From: M3007 sp033764075
GTDB taxonomy: Bacteria; Bacteroidota; Bacteroidia; Chitinophagales; Saprospiraceae
DNA: 64,000 nucleotides
Assembly (NCBI GenBank): GCA_033764075.1
Contig: JANRJH010000018.1
Span: 124,001-188,000, forward strand
Reading direction: 5' to 3'
Each line of letters opens with the position of its first letter. Within the stretch, counting starts at the first letter, position 1. The position numbers were made by a program, and so were the translations under genes. Shown piece after piece: positions 34,085-42,498 of this stretch. Below the pieces are notes generated by a model that had not been told where the DNA came from, did not search any database, and was given only the letters and a program-made list of their open reading frames with translations.

Positions 34085-36181
34085 TTACCGCAAAAGGGTT
34101 ACGTCTCCTTTTTCCAGGATTTCCTCCTGATCCGGCAGCCGGTACCGGGCCCACCAGACGTACACGTCGGTAGGCGCAGGTTGTCCGTTCACCTCGCCAT
34201 CCCAACCATCGGTCGGTTCCAGGCCTTCAAAGACAAGATCACCCCAGCGGTTGTACACCTGAAAGCGGAAGGACTCTACTTCGGGGCACTCGCCCACAGG
34301 CCTGAAAAGGTCGTTGGTGCCGTCGTCGTTGGGGGTAAATGCGTTGGGGAAAAGGAAGGGGCAAATGTTTTGGCAACGAGGCAGGAATACAGTGAGCGTA
34401 TCTTCGGAGAAACCGCAGGCATTGTATGCCGTTACCCGGTACAGACCAGCTTCGGTGATGGTGATGGTGTCGTTTGTCTCACCGTTCGACCAGCGCACGG
34501 AGTCGGCCACGGTAATGGCGATGAGCCTCAGCGTGCTGTCGGTGCAAAAGTTGGTGGTATCCAGCACAATGTCCAGACTTGGGGGCGTGGAAGCGATTCC
34601 GACCCGGATGCTGTCGATCAGGCGGAGACACTGCACAGGGTCGGTCACGGTGACACGGTACACGGCTGCCGAGTCTGCCAGGATGGTGGCCGTGGTGTCT
34701 CCGGTGTTCCAAAGGTAGGTCACATCGCTGCCGGGTATGGTGGCATCCAGCGGGAAGGGCTGGGTGGTGCACAAAGAGGTGTCGGGCCCCAGGTCGAGTA
34801 AGGGGAAGTTAAACAGTGGATTGAAGTCGGTCTCGGTGACGTCAAAATCGTCCTGCAGGTTGCGGTCTTGTACGGTTGGGGACAGGTTGTTGCCCACAAA
34901 ATTGGATTCTTCCGAAATGCTCATGCCCACCGGTTCTTCACACCCGTTTTTGCCGTTTTCGTCCACCAGAATGAAATAGGGGAAAAGGTTGTCCAGAAAC
35001 TGGGCAAAATTGGGAAAATAGGCATATCCTCCTGCCGGCTGGGATATAAAGCCGCCGGTATTGGTGATGTACCCTACTGTGGGTTCGGTGAGGTAGTTGT
35101 GTTGCCAGACGACGCTGTTGTCGGCATCAATCTGCGCCAGGATATTGAGTTCGATGGAGGCGGGGTTGATGGTGTCCAACCGGGTGACGACGCTGATGGC
35201 GAGTTGACTGTTTCCGGCCGGTATGCTTTGAATGATTTCCACCTCCTGATTGGTATTGATCAGTTCGATGGTTTGCACCTTCAGGAGTTGTCCGTTACGG
35301 TCTGTTTCCAATACCAGGCCTTTTTTAAAATCGGGTGCAAAAGACTCAACGTATCCGGTGGTCACCAGGTTGCCATTCGGGCGCTCGGCCAGGTGATGGG
35401 CTACCACGTCGGGCAACACAAACAGGTTGGAGGGGGCGTAATTCCTGACCCAGATCAGGTTGCCGTTCCCGTCAAATTTGATCAGCAACACGGTTTGGGC
35501 GGGCACGCCGGCCGAGGGCGATTCGTAGGTGCCGCTGAGTACGTAGTTGCCGTCCCGGGTTTTGATGAGGTCGGAAAACGATGCATCGGCGCCTTGCAGG
35601 CAGCTAAAACAGATTTTTTTGGACCAGATGAGTTGCCCATCGGCATTGATGCGGGCGAGGAACAGGTCGTTTGGATCGTCGTTGGAGGCCAGCACCGATG
35701 CGCCGGCAGCCAGCAGCGCCGTGCCGTCGTCCTCCGGCCACACTTCGGATTGGTCCAGGTTGACGGAGTAGTCGGCTTTGTCGGCGCCGAACTGGCGCGA
35801 CCAAATGATGCTCCCGTCTGGTTCCGTCTTGATGACCACCTTGCTTTGGGTAGAGTCCACCGTTACAGAACTGAACAGCAGGGCATTTTCGGCGGGCCAT
35901 TCAGCGATCCGGGTGCGGTTGATTCCGCCCTGCAGCAAGTAGTCTTTGCTCCAGACGATTCCGGCACGCGTATTCAGTCGCGTAACATTCAGGTTCGCGC
36001 CGGCCAGCGGGTTGGCCGGAATGATGCCGCTTCCCAGCAGATAGTCTCCGTTTTCCGTCAGTATGACGTCGGAAAGTGGTGATATCCGGCCGGGATCGAG
36101 TGGTACTCGCAGTTGTTGTTGGGCGGAGGCGGAAATAGCGCAACTGAGGAAAACCCCAAAAAGAGCAGCAACAAATCGCAT
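34085..36181 (-). CDS. secreted protein with gliding-motility-type (T9SS type B) C-terminal domain
   Basis: A 698-residue protein with a signal peptide (MRFVAALFG to SASAQ). The first ~400 residues carry repeated strands with GNYVLSGTY, PNGNLVTTGY and similar, a WD/Kelch-like propeller of delta-60-repeat flavour; then two Ig-like/PKD-like units (DVTYLWNTGDTTATIL, SVRWSNGETNDTITIT). The C-terminus FLFPNAFTPNDDGTNDLF, VYNRWGDLVFE and GWDGEVNGQP is a CHU_C/type B sorting domain, exported by T9SS. It is probably surface-displayed; role unknown. Confidence 0.87.
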   Translation of the reverse strand: MRFVAALFGVFLSCAISASAQQQLRVPLDPGRISPLSDVILTENGDYLLGSGIIPANPLAGANLNVTRLNTRAGIVWSKDYLLQGGINRTRIAEWPAENALLFSSVTVDSTQSKVVIKTEPDGSIIWSRQFGADKADYSVNLDQSEVWPEDDGTALLAAGASVLASNDDPNDLFLARINADGQLIWSKKICFSCLQGADASFSDLIKTRDGNYVLSGTYESPSAGVPAQTVLLIKFDGNGNLIWVRNYAPSNLFVLPDVVAHHLAERPNGNLVTTGYVESFAPDFKKGLVLETDRNGQLLKVQTIELINTNQEVEIIQSIPAGNSQLAISVVTRLDTINPASIELNILAQIDADNSVVWQHNYLTEPTVGYITNTGGFISQPAGGYAYFPNFAQFLDNLFPYFILVDENGKNGCEEPVGMSISEESNFVGNNLSPTVQDRNLQDDFDVTETDFNPLFNFPLLDLGPDTSLCTTQPFPLDATIPGSDVTYLWNTGDTTATILADSAAVYRVTVTDPVQCLRLIDSIRVGIASTPPSLDIVLDTTNFCTDSTLRLIAITVADSVRWSNGETNDTITITEAGLYRVTAYNACGFSEDTLTVFLPRCQNICPFLFPNAFTPNDDGTNDLFRPVGECPEVESFRFQVYNRWGDLVFEGLEPTDGWDGEVNGQPAPTDVYVWWARYRLPDQEEILEKGDVTLLR

Positions 36182-36255
36182 AAATAGAATTTAGGGACAA
36201 ATGACGTAAAAATTTGCGTAAACAGAAGCACACATTTTGCCTGATTCAGACACCG

Positions 36256-37170
36256 TCAGCATTCCGGCGTAGCGCAGCCGGCACTTTTGGTTTCCGTTTC
36301 CAAAGTGACGTGCCGGATATGCAGGTGTAGCAGCCGGTGCCTTAAATGATCCTTGGCTTTACTGGCTGCTTCCGGACTGTGGTCGTCGGCCAGTACCAGG
36401 TGTGCGGTGAGTGCATTCTCCGATGTGCTCATGGCCCATACGTGGAGGTGATGCACACCCAGCACGCCGGGGGTGTCGCGGGCGGCTGCTTCGATGGCGT
36501 CCATGTCTACGTTTCGGGGCACACCGTCCAGCGCCAGGCAGATACTCTCCCGCAGCAGACTCCATACGCCCAACAAGATGACCAAAAGAATGAGAAAGCC
36601 CACCACGGGATCGATCCACCACCAGCCCGTCCAGTGCATCAGCAATCCACCCGCCACCACACCGGCCGATACGGCAGCGTCGGCAACCAGGTGCAGGTAG
36701 GCGCCTCGAATGTTCAGGTCGTGGCGGGCGCCGCGATGAAACAACCACGCACTGAATGCGTTGATGGCAATGCCCAAAACGGCAATCCCGGAAACCGTTA
36801 GCCCGGGCACTTCCGGTGGATCGTTCAGGCGGCTGAACGCCTCCAGGCCGATGCACATCACCGCAGCCAACAACATCAGTCCGTTGAGCAGCGAAGCCCA
36901 AATGGTGAATTTGCGATATCCGTAGGTAAAACGTCGGGAGCCGGCGAATTTAGACAGGTGTAGCGCGGCCCAGGACAAAATCAGGCTGAATACATCGCTC
37001 AGGTTGTGCCCGGCGTCGGTGAGCAAGGCCAGGGAGCTCACCAAGAGTCCCATGGTTATTTCCACGCCCACAAAGGCAGCATTCAGGAGTATTCCCCACC
37101 CGAATGCACGGCCCATCTGTGCCGGATCGGGCAGATGGTGGTGATGATCGTGGTGGTGGTGGTGTGCCAT
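36256..37170 (-). CDS. cation diffusion facilitator (CzcD/ZnT-like) with His-rich N-terminus
   Basis: About 304 residues from the ATG at 37170 (MAHHHHHDHHHHLPDP); an upstream in-frame Met lies inside the neighbouring gene. Six TM segments follow. The transport site is the paired HxxxD set: TDAGHNLSD in TM2 and HLVADAAVS in TM5, as in Zn2+-type CDFs. The C-terminal cytoplasmic domain has GVHHLHVWAMS. A proton-coupled exporter of Zn2+ or related cations; the His-rich head may buffer metal. Last gene of the copper/metal operon, 2 bases after the preceding stop. Confidence 0.92.
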   Translation of the reverse strand: MAHHHHHDHHHHLPDPAQMGRAFGWGILLNAAFVGVEITMGLLVSSLALLTDAGHNLSDVFSLILSWAALHLSKFAGSRRFTYGYRKFTIWASLLNGLMLLAAVMCIGLEAFSRLNDPPEVPGLTVSGIAVLGIAINAFSAWLFHRGARHDLNIRGAYLHLVADAAVSAGVVAGGLLMHWTGWWWIDPVVGFLILLVILLGVWSLLRESICLALDGVPRNVDMDAIEAAARDTPGVLGVHHLHVWAMSTSENALTAHLVLADDHSPEAASKAKDHLRHRLLHLHIRHVTLETETKSAGCATPEC

Positions 37171-37172
37171 GA

Positions 37173-37775
37173 TTACTCCAGCAAAAACAACAGCAAACCA
37201 GAAAAGATGAGCGTGACGCCGGTGATCAGGCCGGCATGGTGTTCCCAGGCATGCCAATCGACTTTTTGCAGCCCGCTCAGCGCCAGCCGCATCCAGATCA
37301 TCATGCCCAACAGCGTTACCACGGCGTACAGTAAGGCCAGGGTGCCTACAAACCACCATCCGAAATGCCCGGCTGCCAGGAAATAACCTTCAATCTCCAG
37401 ACAGGGAGAAAAGAACATGGCCAGCAGCAACGCACCAATCACTGATTTTCCGCCTGCATGGTGACTCAGGTGGAAATGGTGGTGGTAGTAGTGCCGGTAA
37501 ACATAAATAGTACCCCAGACAATCAGAATGGCCGGGGCTACCCACGTGGAAAAAGCTTCTAACCGGTCCGATAGCGTGTCGCCGGCCCAGGCCAGCAGCA
37601 GGCCGAACAATACCGTACTGGCCACGTGCGCGGCGCCGGCCAACAGGGTTACCCACAAAATATCCGTCCGCGTCCATCCTTGCTGACGACCTATGGCCAA
37701 AACCGGCAGCCAATGGCTGGGGATGAGGGCATGAAGTACGGACAGGACGAGCGCGCCGGAGAGGAGAGGAGACAC
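37173..37775 (-). CDS. polytopic membrane protein of unassigned function in metal operon
   Basis: About 200 residues if GTG at 37775 is the start; the only ATG in frame (37892) lies 80 bases inside the upstream HMA gene and adds a basic, non-conserved-looking leader. Six or so hydrophobic segments are visible. HALIPSHWLPVL near the start recalls the HAxxPxH motif of NicO/RcnA- and UreH-like metal transporters, and a loop HYYHHHFHLSHH is His-rich. Placement between a copper chaperone and a CDF supports a metal-handling role, but the substrate and mechanism are unknown. Confidence 0.72.
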   Translation of the reverse strand: MSPLLSGALVLSVLHALIPSHWLPVLAIGRQQGWTRTDILWVTLLAGAAHVASTVLFGLLLAWAGDTLSDRLEAFSTWVAPAILIVWGTIYVYRHYYHHHFHLSHHAGGKSVIGALLLAMFFSPCLEIEGYFLAAGHFGWWFVGTLALLYAVVTLLGMMIWMRLALSGLQKVDWHAWEHHAGLITGVTLIFSGLLLFLLE

Positions 37776-37812
37776 CAGGGGAAGGGTTAAAGCGTTCGGG
37801 AAACGGTTGGGT

Positions 37813-38031
37813 CTAGGCAGATAATACCGAAGCAGTAAACCCCGCGGCTTTGAATGCTTCTTTAACCTGTTCCTCCTGTTCCGGGTGTGCAAGCTCGACG
37901 GTCACAATCCGATCGGCAGCATGCAGGTCGGCCTCCCAGGAAAGGAGTCCGTCAATTTGTTCCAGATGCGGCCCGACAGCCGCTACACAGCCACTGCACT
38001 TGAGGTTTGTTTTCAGTTTTATAGTAACCAT
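37813..38031 (-). CDS. HMA-domain copper-chaperone-like protein
   Basis: A 72-residue protein that is a single heavy-metal-associated domain: TNLKCSGCVAAVGP carries the CxxC metal site, and the beta-alpha-beta-beta-alpha-beta pattern is complete with no signal peptide. CopZ-like proteins carry Cu(I) to a P-type ATPase. It begins 11 bases after the copA stop, so the substrate is almost surely copper. The CxxC lacks the usual preceding Met (LKCSGC). Confidence 0.88.
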   Translation of the reverse strand: MVTIKLKTNLKCSGCVAAVGPHLEQIDGLLSWEADLHAADRIVTVELAHPEQEEQVKEAFKAAGFTASVLSA

Positions 38032-38042
38032 CGTACATTTTT

Positions 38043-40244
38043 TTAAAAATTTCGCAAACGCAGGCTGTTCAGCACGACCGATACCGAACTCATGGCCATG
38101 GCCCCGCCAGCGATCATCGGATTGAGCAGGAAGCCGAACCCAGGATAGAGGACTCCGGCGGCAACCGGTATGCCGATCAGATTATACACAAAAGCCCAGA
38201 AAAGGTTTTGGCGAATGGTTCGCACGGTTTTTCCGGACAGTTCCAGGGCTTCCGGCAGTTTTTCCAGGTCGGAGCCCAACAAGGTAATGTCTGCAACGTC
38301 TATGGCTATATCGGCGCCATGGCCCATGGCAATGCCCACATCGGCCAGGGCCAGTGCCTCGGCGTCGTTGATGCCGTCGCCAACCATGCCCACTTCGCGA
38401 CCCGCTGCCTGCAGGGTTCTGACGTATTCGCCTTTTTCGGCCGGCAAAACCGCGCCTTTAAACCGGGGTATGCCGGCAAGTCCGGCGATGTACGCCACCG
38501 TTTTTTCCTGGTCTCCGGAGAGTAAATGCAGGGTAAGCCCTTTCTGTTGGAGCTGCCGAATGGCCAGCAACGCGGCCTCGTCAGGCAGGGCCAGCAGTGC
38601 GCATACCGCCATCAGGGTGTCGTCTTCGGCAAAACAAACGATGGCGGCGCCAGTATCCGTCAATTCTGTCCGGAGAAAATTCCGGGCGTCATCCGGAAAA
38701 ACAACGCCGATGTCCGACATCCACGCCGGGCTGCCGGCCCGATACGTGTGTCCGTCAAGTTGGGCACTAATGCCTTTTCCGCTGCTGCTCTGCACGTCGT
38801 GCAGGGGGAGCGGTTCGGAAAATTGGTGCAAGGCGTCGGCCAGCGCCCCTGCCAGCGGATGGTTGGAGCGTCGTTCAAGTTGGTACAGGATGCGACGGTG
38901 TTCCAGTCCGGCATGATCGGCCCACCATTGGGCTTTCAGGACCGGCCGGGCGCTGGTGAGGGTGCCGGTTTTGTCCAGGATGATGTCGGTGATGCGGCGG
39001 GCTTTTTCCAGGCTTTCCGCGTTTTTAATCAGGATGCCTTTTTCTGCGGCGCGGCCTATTCCGGCCATCAGCGCCGTAGGCGTAGCCAGTCCCAGCGCAC
39101 AAGGGCAAGCGATGACGAGCACCGTGACCCCCGCGAGCAGTCCGATGGTGAAATGCCCGGCCATCCACCAGGACAGGAAGGTGATCAGGGCAATGATCAG
39201 CACAGTGGGCACAAACACGGCCGAAACACGGTCGGCCAGCTTTTGAACCGGCGCTTTGGATCCCTGTGCTTGCTGCACGGTACGGACGATGCCGGCCAGC
39301 ACGGTGGTGGCGCCCACCTGTTCGGCGACGAGATAAAAGCTGCCCTGCTGATTGAGGGTTCCGGCGAACACCCTGTCGCCAGGTTGTTTTAATTGAAGGA
39401 CCGCCTCTCCGCTAATGCTGCTTTCATCCACCAGCGATTCGCCTTCCTGCACCCGGCCGTCGACGGGCAAGTGGTCGCCCGCGCGCACCAAAAGCGTATC
39501 CCCCGGACGGATATCGGCCAGGGGCCTTTCCACATCCGCGCCCGATTCCCGACGCCACACCGTTTTAGGTTGTTTGCCGAGCAGTTTTTTGAGCGCGGAA
39601 CTGGTGTGTGCCTTGGCGTTTTCTTCCAGGTATTTTCCCAACAAAATGAAAAACACAATGACGGCCGCGGCTTCAAAATACACATGCGGCTCAAGCCCGT
39701 TTTCCCGGAAATAGTCTGGAAAAACGGTGTTGAATGCGCTGAACACCCAGGCAATGCCGGTGCTGAGGGCCACCAGGGTGTCCATATTCGCATTTCCGTG
39801 GCGCGCCTGTTTCCATGCGCTGCGGAAAAAGCGCTGCCCGTAACCAAAAACGACGGGGAAGCTCAGTGCCAGGCCTGCCCAGTGGGCCCATTCAGCGTGC
39901 ATCCAGACCATGCCCAGTACCATGACCGGCAGGCTTAGCAGCCCGGCGCCCCACATGGCTTTGCGCAAGGATTCGCGGTTGGTGGCCATGTGTGCTTCAA
40001 GGGTTTGTCCGGGCGCTTCCTCTTGCAAGACAAGATCGTACCCGGCCGACTGCACCGCGCGGCGGAGGTCGTCGGGACGGACCATTGCGGGATCGTAAGT
40101 AACCTGCAACAGGTGTGCTGCGTAATTCACCGCTGCCTCCTCAACGCCTGGTTGAATACGGACCGTGTTTTCTACATTGACGGCACACGCTGCGCAACTC
40201 ATGTCGAGCACCGGCAACTGAAGGGTTACGTTTTTTTTACTCAT
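38043..40244 (-). CDS. copA: Cu+-translocating P1B-type ATPase
   Basis: About 733 residues from ATG 40244 (MSKKNVTLQLPVLD). One N-terminal HMA domain (MSCAACAVNVE) is followed by eight TM segments. Visible motifs are TGEA-like ISGEAVLQL, the channel ACPCALGLATP, phosphorylation DKTGTLT, HP in NHPLAGALA and GDGINDAEAL. YNLIGIP in TM7 and MSSVSVVLNS in TM8 are the Cu+ (P1B-1) signatures. It exports Cu+ from the cytoplasm. First gene of the operon; TATCTTTG at 40262-40255 is a possible -7 element very close to the start. Confidence 0.95.
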   Translation of the reverse strand: MSKKNVTLQLPVLDMSCAACAVNVENTVRIQPGVEEAAVNYAAHLLQVTYDPAMVRPDDLRRAVQSAGYDLVLQEEAPGQTLEAHMATNRESLRKAMWGAGLLSLPVMVLGMVWMHAEWAHWAGLALSFPVVFGYGQRFFRSAWKQARHGNANMDTLVALSTGIAWVFSAFNTVFPDYFRENGLEPHVYFEAAAVIVFFILLGKYLEENAKAHTSSALKKLLGKQPKTVWRRESGADVERPLADIRPGDTLLVRAGDHLPVDGRVQEGESLVDESSISGEAVLQLKQPGDRVFAGTLNQQGSFYLVAEQVGATTVLAGIVRTVQQAQGSKAPVQKLADRVSAVFVPTVLIIALITFLSWWMAGHFTIGLLAGVTVLVIACPCALGLATPTALMAGIGRAAEKGILIKNAESLEKARRITDIILDKTGTLTSARPVLKAQWWADHAGLEHRRILYQLERRSNHPLAGALADALHQFSEPLPLHDVQSSSGKGISAQLDGHTYRAGSPAWMSDIGVVFPDDARNFLRTELTDTGAAIVCFAEDDTLMAVCALLALPDEAALLAIRQLQQKGLTLHLLSGDQEKTVAYIAGLAGIPRFKGAVLPAEKGEYVRTLQAAGREVGMVGDGINDAEALALADVGIAMGHGADIAIDVADITLLGSDLEKLPEALELSGKTVRTIRQNLFWAFVYNLIGIPVAAGVLYPGFGFLLNPMIAGGAMAMSSVSVVLNSLRLRNF

Positions 40245-40375
40245 GCTGCAAAGACAAAGATACGACATTTTAGCGGGCTTTTCCGTTGGGAAACCGGGTT
40301 TTTCCTGCATTATTCGCCGAACTTTAGCGTGTATCGATAATCCTGTGTTTTTTTGCGGTTAAACATGTCTTTCCC

Positions 40376-41341
40376 ATGCTTTTATCCTTGTTCCTGATTT
40401 TCATTGGTATATTTGGTGTATCTTTTGGTGCCCGTATTTTGGTAAGTGGTGGCAGCAGCATTGCGCGGCGGCTGCGGGTGTCGGATCTGGTTGTTGGACT
40501 GACCATTGTCGCTTTGGGCACCTCGGCGCCCGAGTTGATCGTTGGCCTCAACGCTGCCTGGAACGGAAAAGCGGAGGTGGCACTTGGCAATGTGATTGGC
40601 AGCAACATTGCCAATGTTGGGCTGATCCTGGCCGTATGTGCACTGATTACCCCACTTTATTTTCAGCGCAATACCGTGCGCGCAGAAATTCCGCTCACGT
40701 TGCTGGCTGCCTTGGTTTGTTTGCTTTTATCGCAGGACGTGCGCATTGACGGACGCGGTTTCTCGGCCATCACCCGGATAGACGGGCTGGTGCTGCTCTG
40801 TTTTTTTGCCATTTACATGGCCTACATGTTCAATGTGGCCTCCCAAAGCCCGAAACAACACCCCGACACTGCGGAGCATCCTATCCTCCCTGTTTGGCGG
40901 TCTGTGGGGATGATTGCCGGAGGCATCGTTGCCCTGGCCCTGGGGGGCGACTGGATTGTCGGCGGCGCATCGGACGTAGCCCGGCGGCTGGGCATGAGCG
41001 ACGCGCTCATCAGCCTGACGCTTGTTTCGGTGGGTACCTCCATCCCCGAACTGGCCACTTCCCTGGTTGCCGCCATGCGCCGCAATACGGATATTGTTGT
41101 CGGCAATGTGGTTGGCTCCAACCTCTTCAACTCCTTTTTGATCCTGGGCTCCAGCGCCACCCTTGCGCCGCTTCCGCTCGGGAACATTACACTTGCGGAC
41201 TTTTTGGTGAACATTGGCGTTACCGTTTACCTGACCGCCATCGCGTTTTTCAGCACACCCAGCCGGATAACCCGCCTGGAGGGCGGCATTTTGTTGGCCA
41301 TTTATCTGGCGTATGTCGCTTACCTGTTCAAGGGCTTGTGA
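40376..41341 (+). CDS. Ca2+/Na+ (cation) antiporter, CaCA/YrbG-like
   Basis: A 321-residue inner-membrane protein of about ten TM segments, with the two inverted alpha repeats: VGLTIVALGTSAPELIVG with LGNVIGSNIANVG, and LTLVSVGTSIPELATSL with GNVVGSNLFNS. The GTS(A/I)PE and GN(V)xGSN motifs line the transport site in K+-independent Na+/Ca2+ exchangers such as E. coli YrbG. It likely exports Ca2+ in exchange for Na+ or H+. Standalone, divergent from copA. Confidence 0.93.
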   Translation: MLLSLFLIFIGIFGVSFGARILVSGGSSIARRLRVSDLVVGLTIVALGTSAPELIVGLNAAWNGKAEVALGNVIGSNIANVGLILAVCALITPLYFQRNTVRAEIPLTLLAALVCLLLSQDVRIDGRGFSAITRIDGLVLLCFFAIYMAYMFNVASQSPKQHPDTAEHPILPVWRSVGMIAGGIVALALGGDWIVGGASDVARRLGMSDALISLTLVSVGTSIPELATSLVAAMRRNTDIVVGNVVGSNLFNSFLILGSSATLAPLPLGNITLADFLVNIGVTVYLTAIAFFSTPSRITRLEGGILLAIYLAYVAYLFKGL

Positions 41342-41356
41342 GCAGGCAGCGTGCAC

Positions 41357-42490
41357 CTACATCATTTTTTCGATCTCATAAATACTATTCACCTTACCGG
41401 AAAACAGGCAGTAAAACGCAGGCTCCTCGCGCATTTTGGTAATTTCCGTTGGCCGCCCGTCGTCGATGTAACTGGCTTTAAGCTTCGACTTGATGGTGAA
41501 ATACGAAAAAAGATATTGAAAGTCAACCTGTTCACTGAAATAACGCCGCATTTGCGCCAGCATTTTCGGCGCATTGGGTTCGGGGCGCCGGGGGCAAGTG
41601 GTGCAAATGCCGGGCGCCTGGGGCAGACATGCAGGCGGCTGTTCGGACATGCATGCAAAGTTCGGCAGGTTTTGATACGAAATATTGTGGTGCGTGTATG
41701 CTACGGATGAAAGGGACAATAGCCCACTCAGACCGTAGGGCATAATGGAGCCGAAGGGGCCGTCCATCACCGTGAGTCCTTTTTGGTCAAACGCCCTGGA
41801 CGTAATAAACGCAATCTCGGAAATTTCGTGGGTGAGCTCCAGGTCGGGCACGCCAAACAGGCGGTTCACCGCGTTCATGCCGGCATAGGTTGCATTAATG
41901 ACGGTGGGGGTACGGAATGCACCTGCAGTCGTTTGTATCTGCCAGCCGAGGTTTGTTGCTTCGGCACGAACGGGTATGGTCCGGGTATGCAGGGTGATGT
42001 TCGGTTGGGCTTCGATGCGCCCGGTATAGTGCCGGGCCAGCAAGACAGGGTCGAACGAATACTCTTCGGTCAGGTAGAGCGCCTCCAGTCTTTCATAGTT
42101 GAACAATGGATGCGCACGCACGGCTTCGCAACGAATGCCGAGATACTGGCAGAATCGCTCAAACTGGCGCGCATCGGTAAAAGAGCCATAACGGTCAATG
42201 GCGTAATACTTTTCAAAGGCAAAGTTCACCATGTCGCGATGCTCATCGGTGAAACGCGTTTTGTGCTCATCGCTCATGGCCGCCGTGGCCACACTCCTGG
42301 GGTAGTGATATCCGCCGTGCAGGCGCGCCTGGTTGACCAGGGAGGCTTTTCGGAACAGACGCTCCTCTTTCTCCAGCAGGATCACCGATGCGCCTTTTGC
42401 CGCCAGATACAGGGCAGCATAGCAGCCAAACAGGCCGCCACCGATGATGAGATAGTCGGTAAAAGGTATTCGGGTATCGGCAATGGGCAT
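41357..42490 (-). CDS. FAD-dependent oxidoreductase (DAO family)
   Basis: About 377 residues from ATG 42490. The dinucleotide-binding GxGxxG is YLIIGGGLFGCYAALYLAA (residues ~13-31) followed by the Glu at the strand end (LLEKEE). NQARLHGGYHYPRS is typical of the FAD pyrophosphate/substrate loop of DAO-type amine oxidases. Three Cys near the end (ICTTC, after PACLPQAPG) are unusual for the fold. No signal peptide, cytoplasmic. The substrate is not identifiable. It starts 8 bases after the stop of the LamG-type secreted protein gene. Confidence 0.85.
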   Translation of the reverse strand: MPIADTRIPFTDYLIIGGGLFGCYAALYLAAKGASVILLEKEERLFRKASLVNQARLHGGYHYPRSVATAAMSDEHKTRFTDEHRDMVNFAFEKYYAIDRYGSFTDARQFERFCQYLGIRCEAVRAHPLFNYERLEALYLTEEYSFDPVLLARHYTGRIEAQPNITLHTRTIPVRAEATNLGWQIQTTAGAFRTPTVINATYAGMNAVNRLFGVPDLELTHEISEIAFITSRAFDQKGLTVMDGPFGSIMPYGLSGLLSLSSVAYTHHNISYQNLPNFACMSEQPPACLPQAPGICTTCPRRPEPNAPKMLAQMRRYFSEQVDFQYLFSYFTIKSKLKASYIDDGRPTEITKMREEPAFYCLFSGKVNSIYEIEKMM

Positions 42491-42498
42491 GTGTCGTT

